DNA of 64,000 nt from Gynuella sp. (GCA_028282465.1 JANQHX010000072.1:1-64000); one strand, 5' to 3'; counted from the stretch's first letter, positions 1-9,452 are shown. The notes: generated by a model from the sequence alone, not told the origin. Translations and numbers: made by a program.

Positions 1-93
1 TTCGTTCATTTAGCTAGCTAAACGTCTCTCATCGCGCCTCGACTGAGCTCTTTGTAAGCTCAACAGCAAAGAAATAATTAGTGTGAACAGGCC

Positions 94-1026
94 CTAGTCT
101 TTATAATTTTCTATAAGTGACCTGAGTAATTGCTCCATTTCTTCTGGTGCTTTTATGGTCACTTGTTCTTGATCACTGTCTTTTAATTGATCTTTCACCC
201 AGGTTCGAGTTAGCCAGAATCTCATGGCAGCCTGAATTTGGAAAAGGGGCAGCGCCTTAAATTCACTGGGTAGTAATTTCCGTCTACCTTCATAGCCTGC
301 AATCAATGCATCAATTTTTAGCTGCTGAAAAGTCAGACCATGACGGCACCAATCATTAATGATAATCGCCAAGTCTAAAGCGTAAAAATCGATACCTGCA
401 AAATACCAATCAATAATACCCGCTAACCTATCCCCATCGAACAATGCATTGTCGTGGAACAGATCGGCATGAATCACTCCAGTAGGGAGGTCTTGCGGAA
501 TCGCTTTTAGTAAATCGAGCGCTTGATTTAACAAATCTAACTGCATATTAGACAATAGTTTCTGATAGCTCGGCATATTCTGCTTAAGCTGGATAAGGCT
601 TAATTGATGTTTGCGATCGCCACTAAAGCCGTCTAAAGCATTATGTATCTCGCCCAAAGCTTTACCGATTTGAAAACATTGCTCCTGTGATGGGACAGGG
701 ATATGACCACCCTTTAAGCGCTCAAATAAAACCGCTGGTTTACCCGCAATATGCTCTAAAATATCGCCCGACTTATCATGGAATGGCTGGGCTACTTTGC
801 ACCCCTGTTGATGGAGATGATCTCCAAGGCTCAGAAAAAATGGCAGCTCATCCGCTGGCAGGTTTTCGAAGATAGTCAGCACTAGTTCATGCTGATCAGT
901 GCTCACAAAATAGTTGGTATTGTCTGTGCCCCCATCTATGCCTTTGAACTTTCTTAGCTTGCCAAGATCGTAACGAAATAAGAACTCATTGAGCATCGAC
1001 TCAGTAATATTGGTATAAACGGACAT
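94..1026 (-). CDS. thrB: Homoserine kinase, type II (ThrB, APH fold)
   Basis: Phosphorylates L-homoserine with ATP in threonine biosynthesis; cytosolic. The 310-residue length fits the aminoglycoside-phosphotransferase-like ThrB family of proteobacteria rather than the GHMP-type enzyme of E. coli. Visible motifs are the nucleotide-loop region GGTDNTNYFV near residue 32, the catalytic loop HADLFHDNALF near residue 185 and the metal-binding IDWYFAG about 15 residues later. The ATG start is preceded on the minus strand by a weak purine-rich stretch. It is transcribed away from the downstream genes, and position next to polA is common in related gammaproteobacteria. A choline or other small-molecule kinase of the same fold is the alternative, but the loop sequences fit ThrB best. 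Confidence 0.88.
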   Translation of the reverse strand: MSVYTNITESMLNEFLFRYDLGKLRKFKGIDGGTDNTNYFVSTDQHELVLTIFENLPADELPFFLSLGDHLHQQGCKVAQPFHDKSGDILEHIAGKPAVLFERLKGGHIPVPSQEQCFQIGKALGEIHNALDGFSGDRKHQLSLIQLKQNMPSYQKLLSNMQLDLLNQALDLLKAIPQDLPTGVIHADLFHDNALFDGDRLAGIIDWYFAGIDFYALDLAIIINDWCRHGLTFQQLKIDALIAGYEGRRKLLPSEFKALPLFQIQAAMRFWLTRTWVKDQLKDSDQEQVTIKAPEEMEQLLRSLIENYKD

Positions 1027-1131
1027 AAGGGACTACAAAAATTGCTTCATTTCTTCACAGATTTATCTGAATTAAGCCCTGATAATTAGCATACTGTCTA
1101 TAGTTATCTTAGGAATCTATGGAATATTACC

Positions 1132-1806
1132 ATGCGCTTTCTTAGTCTTTTCTTAATTAGTATATTTTTTAGCAGTACTGCCTTCTCGGAAACGGTAAGA
1201 CTTACTGTTGCTGAGGAGATTTACAAAGCCAATTTAGAATGGGCGAACTTGCTACCCAAGGCATTCGAGCTGGCAGGGCATGAATTAGAAATCGTTCCAT
1301 TACCTGGCAAACGCGCATTGGATCAAGCCAATCAGGGTAACTATCATGGCGACGCCTTTAGAGGTATGTTTATCCAACCCATCGCTCCGGATTTAATCCC
1401 AATTTCTGTACCCATTGACCATTTTGATCTCTATGCATGGAGTATTCACGCAGATGATGTTCAAAGCTTTGCTCAGCTTAATGAGTTAAAAGTAGTTGGA
1501 ATGAGTGGCTTCCGTTATTTCGATCACCTAAGCCATGTTATTACTCAAGACATTCTCACAGTGAACGATATAGAAACGGTTCAAAATATGCTCGAAAACC
1601 GAGACAACATATTTTTTGTTGGCTCACCCCATTATCGGAAAGGTTTAGCTCAGAGTCACAGGGTTGATTCAAGCAGATGGACGCTCATCTACCCTAAGCC
1701 TTTAAAGTCATTCAGCGTACATTCTTTTATTCATAAAAAACATGAACACTTAATACCGGATTTAGAAATCGCCTTTCAACAAGTATTTAAGAACGTTAAG
1801 CACTAA
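1132..1806 (+). CDS. Small periplasmic substrate-binding-like protein
   Basis: A 224-residue exported protein with a clear Sec signal peptide (hydrophobic residues 4-17, cleavage probably after the Ala-Phe-Ser-Glu region near residue 19). The mature part starts like SBP_bac_3 family proteins (VRLTVAEEIYKANLEWANLLPKA at its N-end) and has the alternating hydrophobic pattern of a two-lobed binding protein. It is shorter than a transporter-linked binding protein, and no ABC or kinase partner is adjacent. Many such orphan proteins exist in marine gammaproteobacteria with unknown ligands. Fold is a moderate-confidence call from sequence feel; ligand unknown. polA follows after about 80 bases on the same strand. 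Confidence 0.55.
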   Translation: MRFLSLFLISIFFSSTAFSETVRLTVAEEIYKANLEWANLLPKAFELAGHELEIVPLPGKRALDQANQGNYHGDAFRGMFIQPIAPDLIPISVPIDHFDLYAWSIHADDVQSFAQLNELKVVGMSGFRYFDHLSHVITQDILTVNDIETVQNMLENRDNIFFVGSPHYRKGLAQSHRVDSSRWTLIYPKPLKSFSVHSFIHKKHEHLIPDLEIAFQQVFKNVKH

Positions 1807-1885
1807 CTCCAAACCCCTTGAGCACTTCCTTACCTTTGCCGTTATAATTTCCGGCTCAAAAAATCACTCCAACTCTGGGTTCTTT

Positions 1886-4699
1886 ATGACCAACAAAAAC
1901 TACCCCGTCGTTCTGGTAGACGGCTCTTCCTATTTGTTTCGTGCCTTTCATGCCCTACCGCCGCTCAATAACAGCAAAGGCCAGCCAACAGGTGCAGTAA
2001 AAGGGGTAGTGAATATGATCCGCTCTTTAGTAGACCAGTATCCAGACAGCACTATTGCGGTGATATTTGATGCTAAAGGCCCCACGTTTCGAAACGAAAT
2101 GTACTCTGAGTACAAAGCCAATCGCCCACCCATGCCAGATGAGCTGCGCAGCCAGATTCAACCCATTCACGACATTATTAACGCCATGGGCTTGCCTTTA
2201 ATCAGCATCAGCGGGGTAGAGGCTGACGATGTGATTGGCACCTTTGCCACCCAAGCCACAGCTTCGGGTCATGATTGTTTAATTTCTACCGGTGATAAAG
2301 ATATGGCACAGTTAGTGAGCCCTCACGTCACCCTGGTAAACACCATGAAGAATGAGTTTTTAGACCCTGACGGCGTCACAAAAAAATATGGTTTCGGCCC
2401 GGAACACATTATTGATTACCTAGCGTTAATGGGCGACAAAGTAGACAACATCCCAGGCGTACCTGGAGTCGGTGACAAAACCGCCACTGCGCTAATTGCA
2501 GGATTAGGCGGCTTAGATGACTTATACGACAACCTCGAAAAAATCAAAGACTTAGAATTTCGCGGCGCCAAAACCATGCATAAGAAGTTGGAGGAACACA
2601 AGGACTCCGCTTACTTGAGCTACCAGTTAGCTACCATTAAATGCGATGTCGAGTTGGAACAGAACATCAGTGAGCTCAAGCACAGTGATATTGATAATGA
2701 CAAGTTGCTAGAGCTGTTCACTGAGATGGAATTTCGTTCTTGGGTGAAACAAATGGGCGGAGATCTGAAAGCCGGCCAGGGTTCAGGTACACGATCCACC
2801 AAAGCGGAGTCTAATGACTCCGGCGAAATAGAAGACATCGACCTCGACTTTCCAAAAGAGACCGACGCCAAATGCATTGTTTCCAATGAAGGCCTGAACC
2901 AGCTTTACTCTGAAATCAGTCGAAGTAAACACATGGCACTTAACCTTGAATCTACGAAGGGCCATTACCTTTCAGCAAAACTATTGGGTTTAAGTGTCAG
3001 CGCTGAAGCTGGCAAAGGCTACTACATTCCCTTCTTATGCACGGAAGAAGGCATACCCCCTTTATTAGATGAACACACAGTGTTCTCAACACTCAAACCT
3101 CTATTAGAAAGTTATGACATCAAAAAAATTGGTCATGACTTTAAAGCGATACGCCATAAACTGCGTCTCTACGGAATTAAATTAGCCAACGCCAAAGCCG
3201 ATGTGTTTTTAAAATCCTTCGTAATTGACAGCACTTTAAAGCGAGTTACTGAATTAGATAGTAAATTCGAAGCCTTCAGCGCCGACAATTTATTCCGCCG
3301 TTACCTAAACGCTGAACCACAAACATTGGTCGACATTGCAGGGCCATTTGGCGCGAAACAGACGCCTATTGAAAATCTACCCTTGCAAACCAGCACTCCC
3401 TACATGGCCCAACGTGCTGACCATTTACTACGCCTTAACGTCTGGTTAGATGCAAAACTAAGTCAACAAAATGAGCTTAAGAATGTGTTTACCGGCATTG
3501 AACAGCCACTTGTGCCTGTACTGACGCGCGTTGAACAAAATGGTGCCTTTTTGGATAAAGACTACCTCAAAAGCATCAGCGACAATTTTAAAGAGCGAGC
3601 AAACTCATTAGAGAAACAGGCACATGACATTGCCGGAGAAGAATTCAATTTAGACTCACCAAAACAACTGGGCAAAATCTTATTTGAAAAACTAGAGCTG
3701 CCAGTCATCAGCAAAACCAAAACTGGACAACCCTCTACTAATGAGGAAGTCCTAAGCGAATTAGCGCTCACCTACGACCTACCAAAATTTATTCTGGAAT
3801 ACCGTCACTTAAGAAAACTAATTGGTACTTACACTGATCCGCTGCCCACCATGATCAATGAAGAAACCGGGCGCATTCACACCACATACAACCAGGCCGG
3901 CGCAGCTACTGGAAGGTTCAGCTCAAACGAACCTAACCTGCAAAATATTCCAATTCGTTCTGAAGAAGGTCATGCCATTCGCCGCGCATTTGTCGCACCT
4001 AAAGGCTATAAATTGGTAGCTGCGGATTACTCCCAAGTAGAGTTACGCATAATGACCCATCTAAGCCAGGATCAAAATCTAATTACAGCATTTAAAGAAG
4101 GGAAAGACATTCACCGAGCAACCGCTGCGGAAGTATTTGACTTGGCTGAAGATGAGGTGTCCAGCGAACAACGCCGTAGCGCCAAAGCCATTAACTTTGG
4201 ACTCATATATGGAATGGGAGCATTTGGCTTAGCCAAACAACTGGGCATAGGTAGAAAAGATGCCCAGCAATATGTCAATCTGTATTTCGAAAGATATCCA
4301 GGAGTAAAACGTTATATGGATGAAACCAGAACCGAAGCTGCTGAAACCGGGTACGTAGAAACAATCTTTGGTCGTCGCCTCTATTTACCAGATATTAAAA
4401 GTAGCAAACACATGCTTCGCCAAGCGGCAGAGCGCACAGCGATTAATGCCCCTATGCAAGGAACCGCAGCTGATATTATTAAACGCGCGATGATTGATGT
4501 ACAAACTTGGCTAGACAACATCAAACTTGATGTTCGAATGATTATGCAAGTCCATGACGAATTAGTTTTTGAAGTAGCTGAGCAACAATTAGAAGATTTT
4601 GTTAAAGGTGTAAGATTTAGGATGCAGTCAGCAGCGAATTTGGATGTACCCTTAGTAGTGGATGTTGGCGTTGGGGATAATTGGGATGAGGCTCACTGA
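1886..4699 (+). CDS. polA: DNA polymerase I with apparently inactive proofreading domain
   Basis: Repair and Okazaki-fragment polymerase, 937 residues (E. coli 928). The N-terminal 5'-3' exonuclease domain (about 1-300) is well conserved: VDGSSYLFRAFHALP near residue 11 and the Asp-rich GVEADDVIGTFA and STGDKDMAQL motifs. The polymerase domain (about 540-937) keeps motif A (DYSQVELR), the O-helix (RRSAKAINFGLIYG) and motif C (VHDELVFEV). The middle 3'-5' exonuclease domain (about 330-530) is unusual. By alignment to E. coli, D355 is N353 here, D424 is I422 and D501 is R510; only the glutamate (E355 here) remains, and N420 is D418. Proofreading is therefore probably lost, as in Thermus and Bacillus Pol I. 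The polA assignment is certain; the loss of exonuclease is inferred from motif alignment. Confidence 0.97.
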   Translation: MTNKNYPVVLVDGSSYLFRAFHALPPLNNSKGQPTGAVKGVVNMIRSLVDQYPDSTIAVIFDAKGPTFRNEMYSEYKANRPPMPDELRSQIQPIHDIINAMGLPLISISGVEADDVIGTFATQATASGHDCLISTGDKDMAQLVSPHVTLVNTMKNEFLDPDGVTKKYGFGPEHIIDYLALMGDKVDNIPGVPGVGDKTATALIAGLGGLDDLYDNLEKIKDLEFRGAKTMHKKLEEHKDSAYLSYQLATIKCDVELEQNISELKHSDIDNDKLLELFTEMEFRSWVKQMGGDLKAGQGSGTRSTKAESNDSGEIEDIDLDFPKETDAKCIVSNEGLNQLYSEISRSKHMALNLESTKGHYLSAKLLGLSVSAEAGKGYYIPFLCTEEGIPPLLDEHTVFSTLKPLLESYDIKKIGHDFKAIRHKLRLYGIKLANAKADVFLKSFVIDSTLKRVTELDSKFEAFSADNLFRRYLNAEPQTLVDIAGPFGAKQTPIENLPLQTSTPYMAQRADHLLRLNVWLDAKLSQQNELKNVFTGIEQPLVPVLTRVEQNGAFLDKDYLKSISDNFKERANSLEKQAHDIAGEEFNLDSPKQLGKILFEKLELPVISKTKTGQPSTNEEVLSELALTYDLPKFILEYRHLRKLIGTYTDPLPTMINEETGRIHTTYNQAGAATGRFSSNEPNLQNIPIRSEEGHAIRRAFVAPKGYKLVAADYSQVELRIMTHLSQDQNLITAFKEGKDIHRATAAEVFDLAEDEVSSEQRRSAKAINFGLIYGMGAFGLAKQLGIGRKDAQQYVNLYFERYPGVKRYMDETRTEAAETGYVETIFGRRLYLPDIKSSKHMLRQAAERTAINAPMQGTAADIIKRAMIDVQTWLDNIKLDVRMIMQVHDELVFEVAEQQLEDFVKGVRFRMQSAANLDVPLVVDVGVGDNWDEAH

Positions 4700-4783
4700 T
4701 TCTAACATTCTATTATACTAAGTAATTATCCTAGAATTCTTGGCTATTACTCAAAATGAAACTTTAAATGGAAATCAGCAATT

Positions 4784-6400
4784 ATGAAATTTATAGCCCT
4801 TTTAATCTTGGCTTTCTTATTAACTGCTTGCCAGACTATACCTCGAGCAGGGATACAACAATTCTCTGAATTGTCTCAACCACCTACAGAAGAGGGGCTA
4901 GTATTGATTGAAACGATTTCAAACTCTACTCATATTACCGGGCAGCTTCACTCTTGGAATGAAATAGTAATATGGAAAGATGATCAAAGTACTAATCCAG
5001 ATTTTTATCCACTACCAGGAATCTATCCTGTGAATAAAAACTCTGACTCACAGTTATATGCTGGGTTTCTAAAGCCAGGAAAATATCGTCTAGGATACCT
5101 TTTTTCAGAGCATAACTATTCTGATATGGACTTCCATATAAAAGCGCTAATACCACAAACGTTTGCTTCATTTGAAGTCAAAACGGGAGAAACTATTGAT
5201 TTAGGCACCCTTGTCTTCCACCAAACAGAATACAAAGGGCAACTGTTTTTTGACCTTTCTAATTATATTGTTTTTTGGTCTGAATCAAATGGCAATAATT
5301 TCAAGAGGGTATCTCGATTGTTCAACGAAAAAATAAATAAGTACGGTTATAATAATGCCCCTGAATCATGGCAAAACAATCTTGCTTTTGATTCTGAATC
5401 CCTAATGAATAGCCTGTCTTCTGCTACCTCAATCGAAGCAACATACAGAATAGATGGAAACTTATTTCTTTTAGGTAAGTTAGGTACGATAGTAAATCAC
5501 ACAAAAGGCACAAGCTTTAGGCTTGGACACCATACGCTTAATGCACTTGAAAAGCATGGCGAATTATATTTTGCTGGTGGCGAGTTTGGTTCAATATACA
5601 AATTCAATCTTGAAGGATCAGTCACCGGGATCATTTCGGGTATTGACCCGATATTTCGAGTTGTAGATATAACGGCTCATGACAAAAACAATATTATCGC
5701 TACTGCAATATCCGGTGACTATACTAAATTCTATAAGCTTAACGTTGAGGATGGCATAGCTGTTCCAATTTATGAATTCAAAGATGGTTACGGCAGATTA
5801 CATAGAGATATCTCATTCGACTTTTCAGAAGTAGTTGATAATAATCTAATAGTATATAGCCACAGCAAAAAGCATACTATAAACCTAATTAACAAAACCA
5901 ATAACAAGGAATCACTAAATATATTTAAGTCTGGGCCAATGCATAATGGCGCAATCAGAGGTAGCTCTGAAGTCAAATTTTTTGGAAGAATAAAAAGAAA
6001 TTCACACTTTAGTTTTAGTGATCAAAAATGGATTTCTTTTTCTGAGGGTAAACCTAGTGGTTCTGAACTACAATCAACCTACCCAACAGATGAAAAAAAA
6101 GCTATTGGAATTTTCTCAAAAAATAAAGATAAAAATTATTCAGCAATTGTAATGATTACAAATGACTCAGGTAATTCTTGGAGCAAGATTTCGGAGCTAC
6201 CATCAACTTGTTTCTACTTTTCTTATAAAGCGAGTATAGATTCAGAATTAGTTGTCAACTGCATGGATGGATCAGTGGTTGTGTCAAATGATTTTGGAAA
6301 GACTTGGAACTACATACATGCTACGAGAGAATTCAACTTTGAAGAATTTCCTGATACTTTCAAGATAATCTTTACTAATGCACCTACCCCAGAAGAGTAG
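4784..6400 (+). CDS. Lipoprotein with BNR/WD-like repeats, unknown function
   Basis: A 538-residue predicted lipoprotein: signal peptide MKFIALLILAFLLTAC with a lipobox at C16, so outer-membrane or periplasmic anchoring is likely. The rest is rich in aromatic and beta-strand sequence. Near the C-terminus two segments (NDSGNSWSKI and NDFGKTWNYI) fit the Asp-box/BNR signature S-x-D-x-G-x-x-W found on beta-propeller hairpins of sialidases and photosystem-assembly-like proteins. An N-terminal region of about 140 residues precedes the propeller-like part. The coding sequence is noticeably more AT-rich than polA before it, and an AT-rich non-coding gap follows, which suggests acquired DNA. No enzymatic residues recognised. 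Confidence 0.6.
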   Translation: MKFIALLILAFLLTACQTIPRAGIQQFSELSQPPTEEGLVLIETISNSTHITGQLHSWNEIVIWKDDQSTNPDFYPLPGIYPVNKNSDSQLYAGFLKPGKYRLGYLFSEHNYSDMDFHIKALIPQTFASFEVKTGETIDLGTLVFHQTEYKGQLFFDLSNYIVFWSESNGNNFKRVSRLFNEKINKYGYNNAPESWQNNLAFDSESLMNSLSSATSIEATYRIDGNLFLLGKLGTIVNHTKGTSFRLGHHTLNALEKHGELYFAGGEFGSIYKFNLEGSVTGIISGIDPIFRVVDITAHDKNNIIATAISGDYTKFYKLNVEDGIAVPIYEFKDGYGRLHRDISFDFSEVVDNNLIVYSHSKKHTINLINKTNNKESLNIFKSGPMHNGAIRGSSEVKFFGRIKRNSHFSFSDQKWISFSEGKPSGSELQSTYPTDEKKAIGIFSKNKDKNYSAIVMITNDSGNSWSKISELPSTCFYFSYKASIDSELVVNCMDGSVVVSNDFGKTWNYIHATREFNFEEFPDTFKIIFTNAPTPEE

Positions 6401-7022
6401 GAATTAAGTTCTGGTGGTAGGGGTATCTAACATAAATACAGCAATGTTCTTATCACCAGATCTAATTTTTATTCATGAAAATAAGCAACCAATCTATTAT
6501 CTGAGAAAATCTAAAGAAGCAGGTTATTCTTTTCGCATAAAGAATATAACTCATCTACTTGACCATCTTATTTTATCCATTATAGTTTTGCACCATTAAA
6601 TTGTTAATCACCCATAAAACACCTCTATTTCTATTCACTAATAAATACTCAAAAATCATAATTAAAAATATCTAAATATACTCTCTATTAAATTAGATGG
6701 CCTATAAAACCAATCTGAAAAATACTTTTCTTTTATTATTTTTTTTAGAAATTATTAATAACAGCGAATTATATTTCAAAATTTTTTAATTCAATTTTCG
6801 ATGCGGGCCACTCCACATTTCACTGACAATTAATTTGCCACAAATTATGTGCGTGTTTATTTTTATTTTCGCTTTGAACAGATGTAACAGCATTCTGCTT
6901 CTTAGCATTATTAATATTTTTCAAAGCAAACTGATCCCTCTTGAGCAGTACTTTTATGAGCGTAATGTTTTTTTCATAAGAGCTTCATGGAGCGTAAACA
7001 ATTTAAAAAAGGAAAATAAAAA
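6401..7022. other. AT-rich intergenic region upstream of the subtilisin gene
   Basis: About 620 bases, strikingly AT-rich with long A and T runs, between the BNR-like lipoprotein and the subtilisin gene. Two open frames here (6414-6599 and 6835-7026) have no convincing start, composition or family and are not called as genes. The last bases carry the Shine-Dalgarno-like AAAAAAGGAAAA just before the subtilisin ATG. The length and composition suit an upstream regulatory region, possibly a silenced (H-NS-type) acquired segment, but I see no specific operator. Confidence 0.4.
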
Positions 7023-8522
7023 ATGAAATTCAAGCGCACATTCAATTGTCTGTACGCAGTTGGGCTTACTTTAGCAGCGTCGATATCAGCCCATGGTGCA
7101 GATTTCTTTCCGGCTTCTGGTTCAGATGCCATTAAAGATCAGTACATCGTGGTATATAAAACACCTGAAATGACAACTCAGTCTTCTGAGCAGTTTACTC
7201 AGTCTGTTACTGCTGATATTCAAAGTGTTATTCAAACCCAAGTATTGGCAACTTATAGCGAAGTACTAAACGGTGCAGTTGTTAAAGCCAACGCAACTCA
7301 ATTGCAATACATCCTGTCCCGTTCAGATGTTGCATATGTTGAACAGGACAAGACTATTTCAATTTCTCCTATTTTCAGTGCTCAACAAGCAAACCCTACT
7401 TGGGGCCTTGACCGTATCGACCAACGTAATCTTCCACTGGACAACCAGTACAATGTCGATGATGACGGTAATGTTGTCACCGCATACATCATTGATACCG
7501 GTATTTTGAATTCTCATAATGAGTTCGGTGGTCGTTCTAAATCTGGTTACGATTTCGTTGATAACGATTCAAATGCTAATGACTGTAACGGTCATGGTAC
7601 TCATGTAGCAGGCACAGTCGGCGGTTCAGTTTATGGTGTCGCCAAAAAAGTCCGCCTAGTGGGTGTACGTGTTCTGAACTGTAATGGCAGTGGCTCGGTC
7701 TCTGGTGTAGTTAGCGGCATCAACTGGGTAGCTAATGCTGGCAAAAATGATGGTGGCCCTTCTGTTGCAAACATGAGCCTTGGTGGCGGCACTTCAACTT
7801 CAATAAACAATGCTGTGAACTCAGCAGTTGACCAGGGTATTTTCTTCGCGGTAGCAGCAGGTAATGAAAACACCGATGCTTGTAATCGCTCTCCCGCTTC
7901 GGCAGCAAATGCTTACACGGTTGCATCGACGACCGTTAGTGATAATCGATCAGGATTCTCTAACTATGGTCGCTGTGTTGATATTTTCGCTCCGGGTTCT
8001 AACATCACATCTGCATGGATCGGCAATAATGGCGCGACTAGAACCATCAGCGGCACTTCAATGGCAACACCTCATGTTGCTGGTGTAGCAGCGCTCTACT
8101 ATGACAAAAAACCAAGCCTAAGCACTACAGATCTTGCGAAATTGCTAGATGACTCTTCAACGAAAAACGTTGTAAAAGACCCAAGAACTGGCTCACCAAA
8201 TCAGTTGGTTTATGCTAAATCAAAAGGCTCCAATGGATTAACCAAAGTGGTGTCAGGTGCTGCTAATTCAGCACAAAACTTCTCGTTAAAAATTCCAGCA
8301 GGCACTAAAACCATTGTCGCAACTTTAGGTGGTGGTTCAGGTGACCCTGATCTTTATGTTCGTAGAGGCGTTACCCCATTGCCATTCGATTTTGACTGCG
8401 CATCTGAAAATGTTGGCAGCGATGAGCGTTGCATCATCAAAAATCCAAAAGCAGGAACTTGGTATTTCCAAGTCTATGGCTACACCTCATTTAAAAATGT
8501 GACGTTAAAAGTCGAGTACTAA
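7023..8522 (+). CDS. Secreted subtilisin-like serine protease (S8A) with I9 propeptide and PPC domain
   Basis: Extracellular endopeptidase of the proteinase K/aqualysin type, 499 residues. Order: signal peptide (1-25, ending near SAHG-ADFF), inhibitor-I9 propeptide (about 35-115, beginning DQYIVVYKTPEM and ending AYVEQDKTISI), then the catalytic domain. The triad is visible in order: Asp in AYIIDTGILNSHNEF, His in CNGHGTHVAGTVGG and Ser in SGTSMATPHVAG. The oxyanion Asn region (NMSLGGG) and the AAGNEN motif are also present. The C-terminal 100 residues form a PPC (bacterial pre-peptidase) beta-sandwich with GGSGDPDLYVRRG, usually removed after secretion. Secretion is Sec plus probably type II. 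It opens a run of exported-protein genes, followed after 84 bases by the Hint protein. Confidence 0.95.
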   Translation: MKFKRTFNCLYAVGLTLAASISAHGADFFPASGSDAIKDQYIVVYKTPEMTTQSSEQFTQSVTADIQSVIQTQVLATYSEVLNGAVVKANATQLQYILSRSDVAYVEQDKTISISPIFSAQQANPTWGLDRIDQRNLPLDNQYNVDDDGNVVTAYIIDTGILNSHNEFGGRSKSGYDFVDNDSNANDCNGHGTHVAGTVGGSVYGVAKKVRLVGVRVLNCNGSGSVSGVVSGINWVANAGKNDGGPSVANMSLGGGTSTSINNAVNSAVDQGIFFAVAAGNENTDACNRSPASAANAYTVASTTVSDNRSGFSNYGRCVDIFAPGSNITSAWIGNNGATRTISGTSMATPHVAGVAALYYDKKPSLSTTDLAKLLDDSSTKNVVKDPRTGSPNQLVYAKSKGSNGLTKVVSGAANSAQNFSLKIPAGTKTIVATLGGGSGDPDLYVRRGVTPLPFDFDCASENVGSDERCIIKNPKAGTWYFQVYGYTSFKNVTLKVEY

Positions 8523-8606
8523 TGGTTTCAGCGATTCTGACTCAAGCTAGGTCAGCATCGGTTGAAAGTGAGCAGTAACAATAAAATATAAATTAAAGGA
8601 ATTAAT

Positions 8607-9395
8607 ATGAAAATTTTAAAGGCGCTAACTTTTGCTTTAGCAACACTGGGTTTTTCACAAGTCGCTATATCTGGACCAATGGATTTGCCTGCATTTCAGG
8701 CAGATGCTAATGCCAGCCAAAATACTGGTCGTTGTGTGGGTGATCCAATCTCATTCGCTGAATGTAAGGTTGAATTAGACTACGCATTGGAAGAAAACCT
8801 AATCACTCGAAGAGCTCATGAGTGGGGTGTAAAAAATGGCTTCTATCCTGTGATTAACCGCCGTAACGAAGTAAGGGCTATTTGTAAGTGTGGTTGTTTC
8901 GAAGCGGATACAACTATTTCTACATTCTCCTTAGGTTCTGGCGGAATTGAGCTGGTTGCGGCTAAAGATGTGACTGGTGACCACAGACTGGTAGCCCTTG
9001 AAGGTGACACAGACCTGGACACTCTTAGCACGACAGACTTTGCCATCAAAACCCTTACTAAGGGTGATGAGGAGAAAGCTCTGTATGTTTTTGAAATGGC
9101 CGATGGTCGTGTATTGAAGGTAACCCAGTTCCACGGCATGTTGCTGGCAGACGGAATGATGGTAGCTGCTAAAGACGTAGCCGTTGGTAGCGCATTCATT
9201 GATGCTAATTCTAAAGTTGCTGTAGAGGTAACTGCAATATCTAGAGAAGCGACTGATCAACCTGTTTATAACTTCGAAACAGAAACTTCAGATAAAGCTA
9301 GCCACATTATCATTGCTGAAGATTTCTTCGTGGGTGATTTGATCTGGCAGAACCAGCTTTCTTCTGAATTAGGTGAAGTACTTCTACGCCAATAA
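8607..9395 (+). CDS. Exported Hint-domain (intein/hedgehog-like) protein
   Basis: A 262-residue protein with a signal peptide (1-22), a short Cys-containing N-part (about 24-92) and a C-terminal domain that I read as a Hint self-processing domain (about 97-250). Block A starts at the cluster CKCGCFEADTTI, with C97 as presumed N-S shift nucleophile. Block B is VTQFHGMLLADG, with the T173-x-x-H176 pair. The block F-like end is PVYNFETETSDKASH followed by IIIAEDFFVGD (H233). The usual C-terminal His-Asn and following Cys/Ser/Thr of splicing inteins are missing, so N-terminal cleavage or transfer (BIL-B or hedgehog style) is more likely than splicing. A strong AAAGGA ribosome site sits 8-9 bases before the ATG, and a hairpin terminator follows. 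Domain call by motif reading, no search was possible. Confidence 0.68.
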   Translation: MKILKALTFALATLGFSQVAISGPMDLPAFQADANASQNTGRCVGDPISFAECKVELDYALEENLITRRAHEWGVKNGFYPVINRRNEVRAICKCGCFEADTTISTFSLGSGGIELVAAKDVTGDHRLVALEGDTDLDTLSTTDFAIKTLTKGDEEKALYVFEMADGRVLKVTQFHGMLLADGMMVAAKDVAVGSAFIDANSKVAVEVTAISREATDQPVYNFETETSDKASHIIIAEDFFVGDLIWQNQLSSELGEVLLRQ

Positions 9396-9410
9396 AAATA
9401 AAAACTAATT

Positions 9411-9436
9411 AGGGAGGCCTTGCCTCCCTTTACTTA
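9411..9436 (+). terminator. Hairpin terminator after the Hint gene
   Basis: AGGGAGGC-CTT-GCCTCCCT forms a perfect 8-bp stem with a 3-base loop, followed by a T-rich tail (TTACTTATTTA). It lies 15 bases after the Hint stop codon and directly before the next gene, so it may separate or attenuate transcription between them. Confidence 0.75.
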
Positions 9437-9452
9437 TTTAGGGTTACTCATT

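Noticed and set aside
1-93. TTTAGCTAGCTAAA palindrome at the left edge
   Set aside because: Short palindrome with no T-run or partner; too little sequence at the window edge to interpret.
6414-6599. 61-codon open frame after the BNR-like lipoprotein
   Set aside because: No ribosome site, AT-driven composition and no recognisable protein features.
6835-7026. 63-codon open frame ending at the subtilisin start
   Set aside because: Phe/Ile/Asn-rich sequence expected from AT-rich non-coding DNA; no family or signal sequence pattern I trust.
8607-9395. Hint protein as a polymorphic toxin
   Set aside because: No toxin domain follows the Hint domain, no immunity gene is adjacent and there are no toxin delivery repeats.
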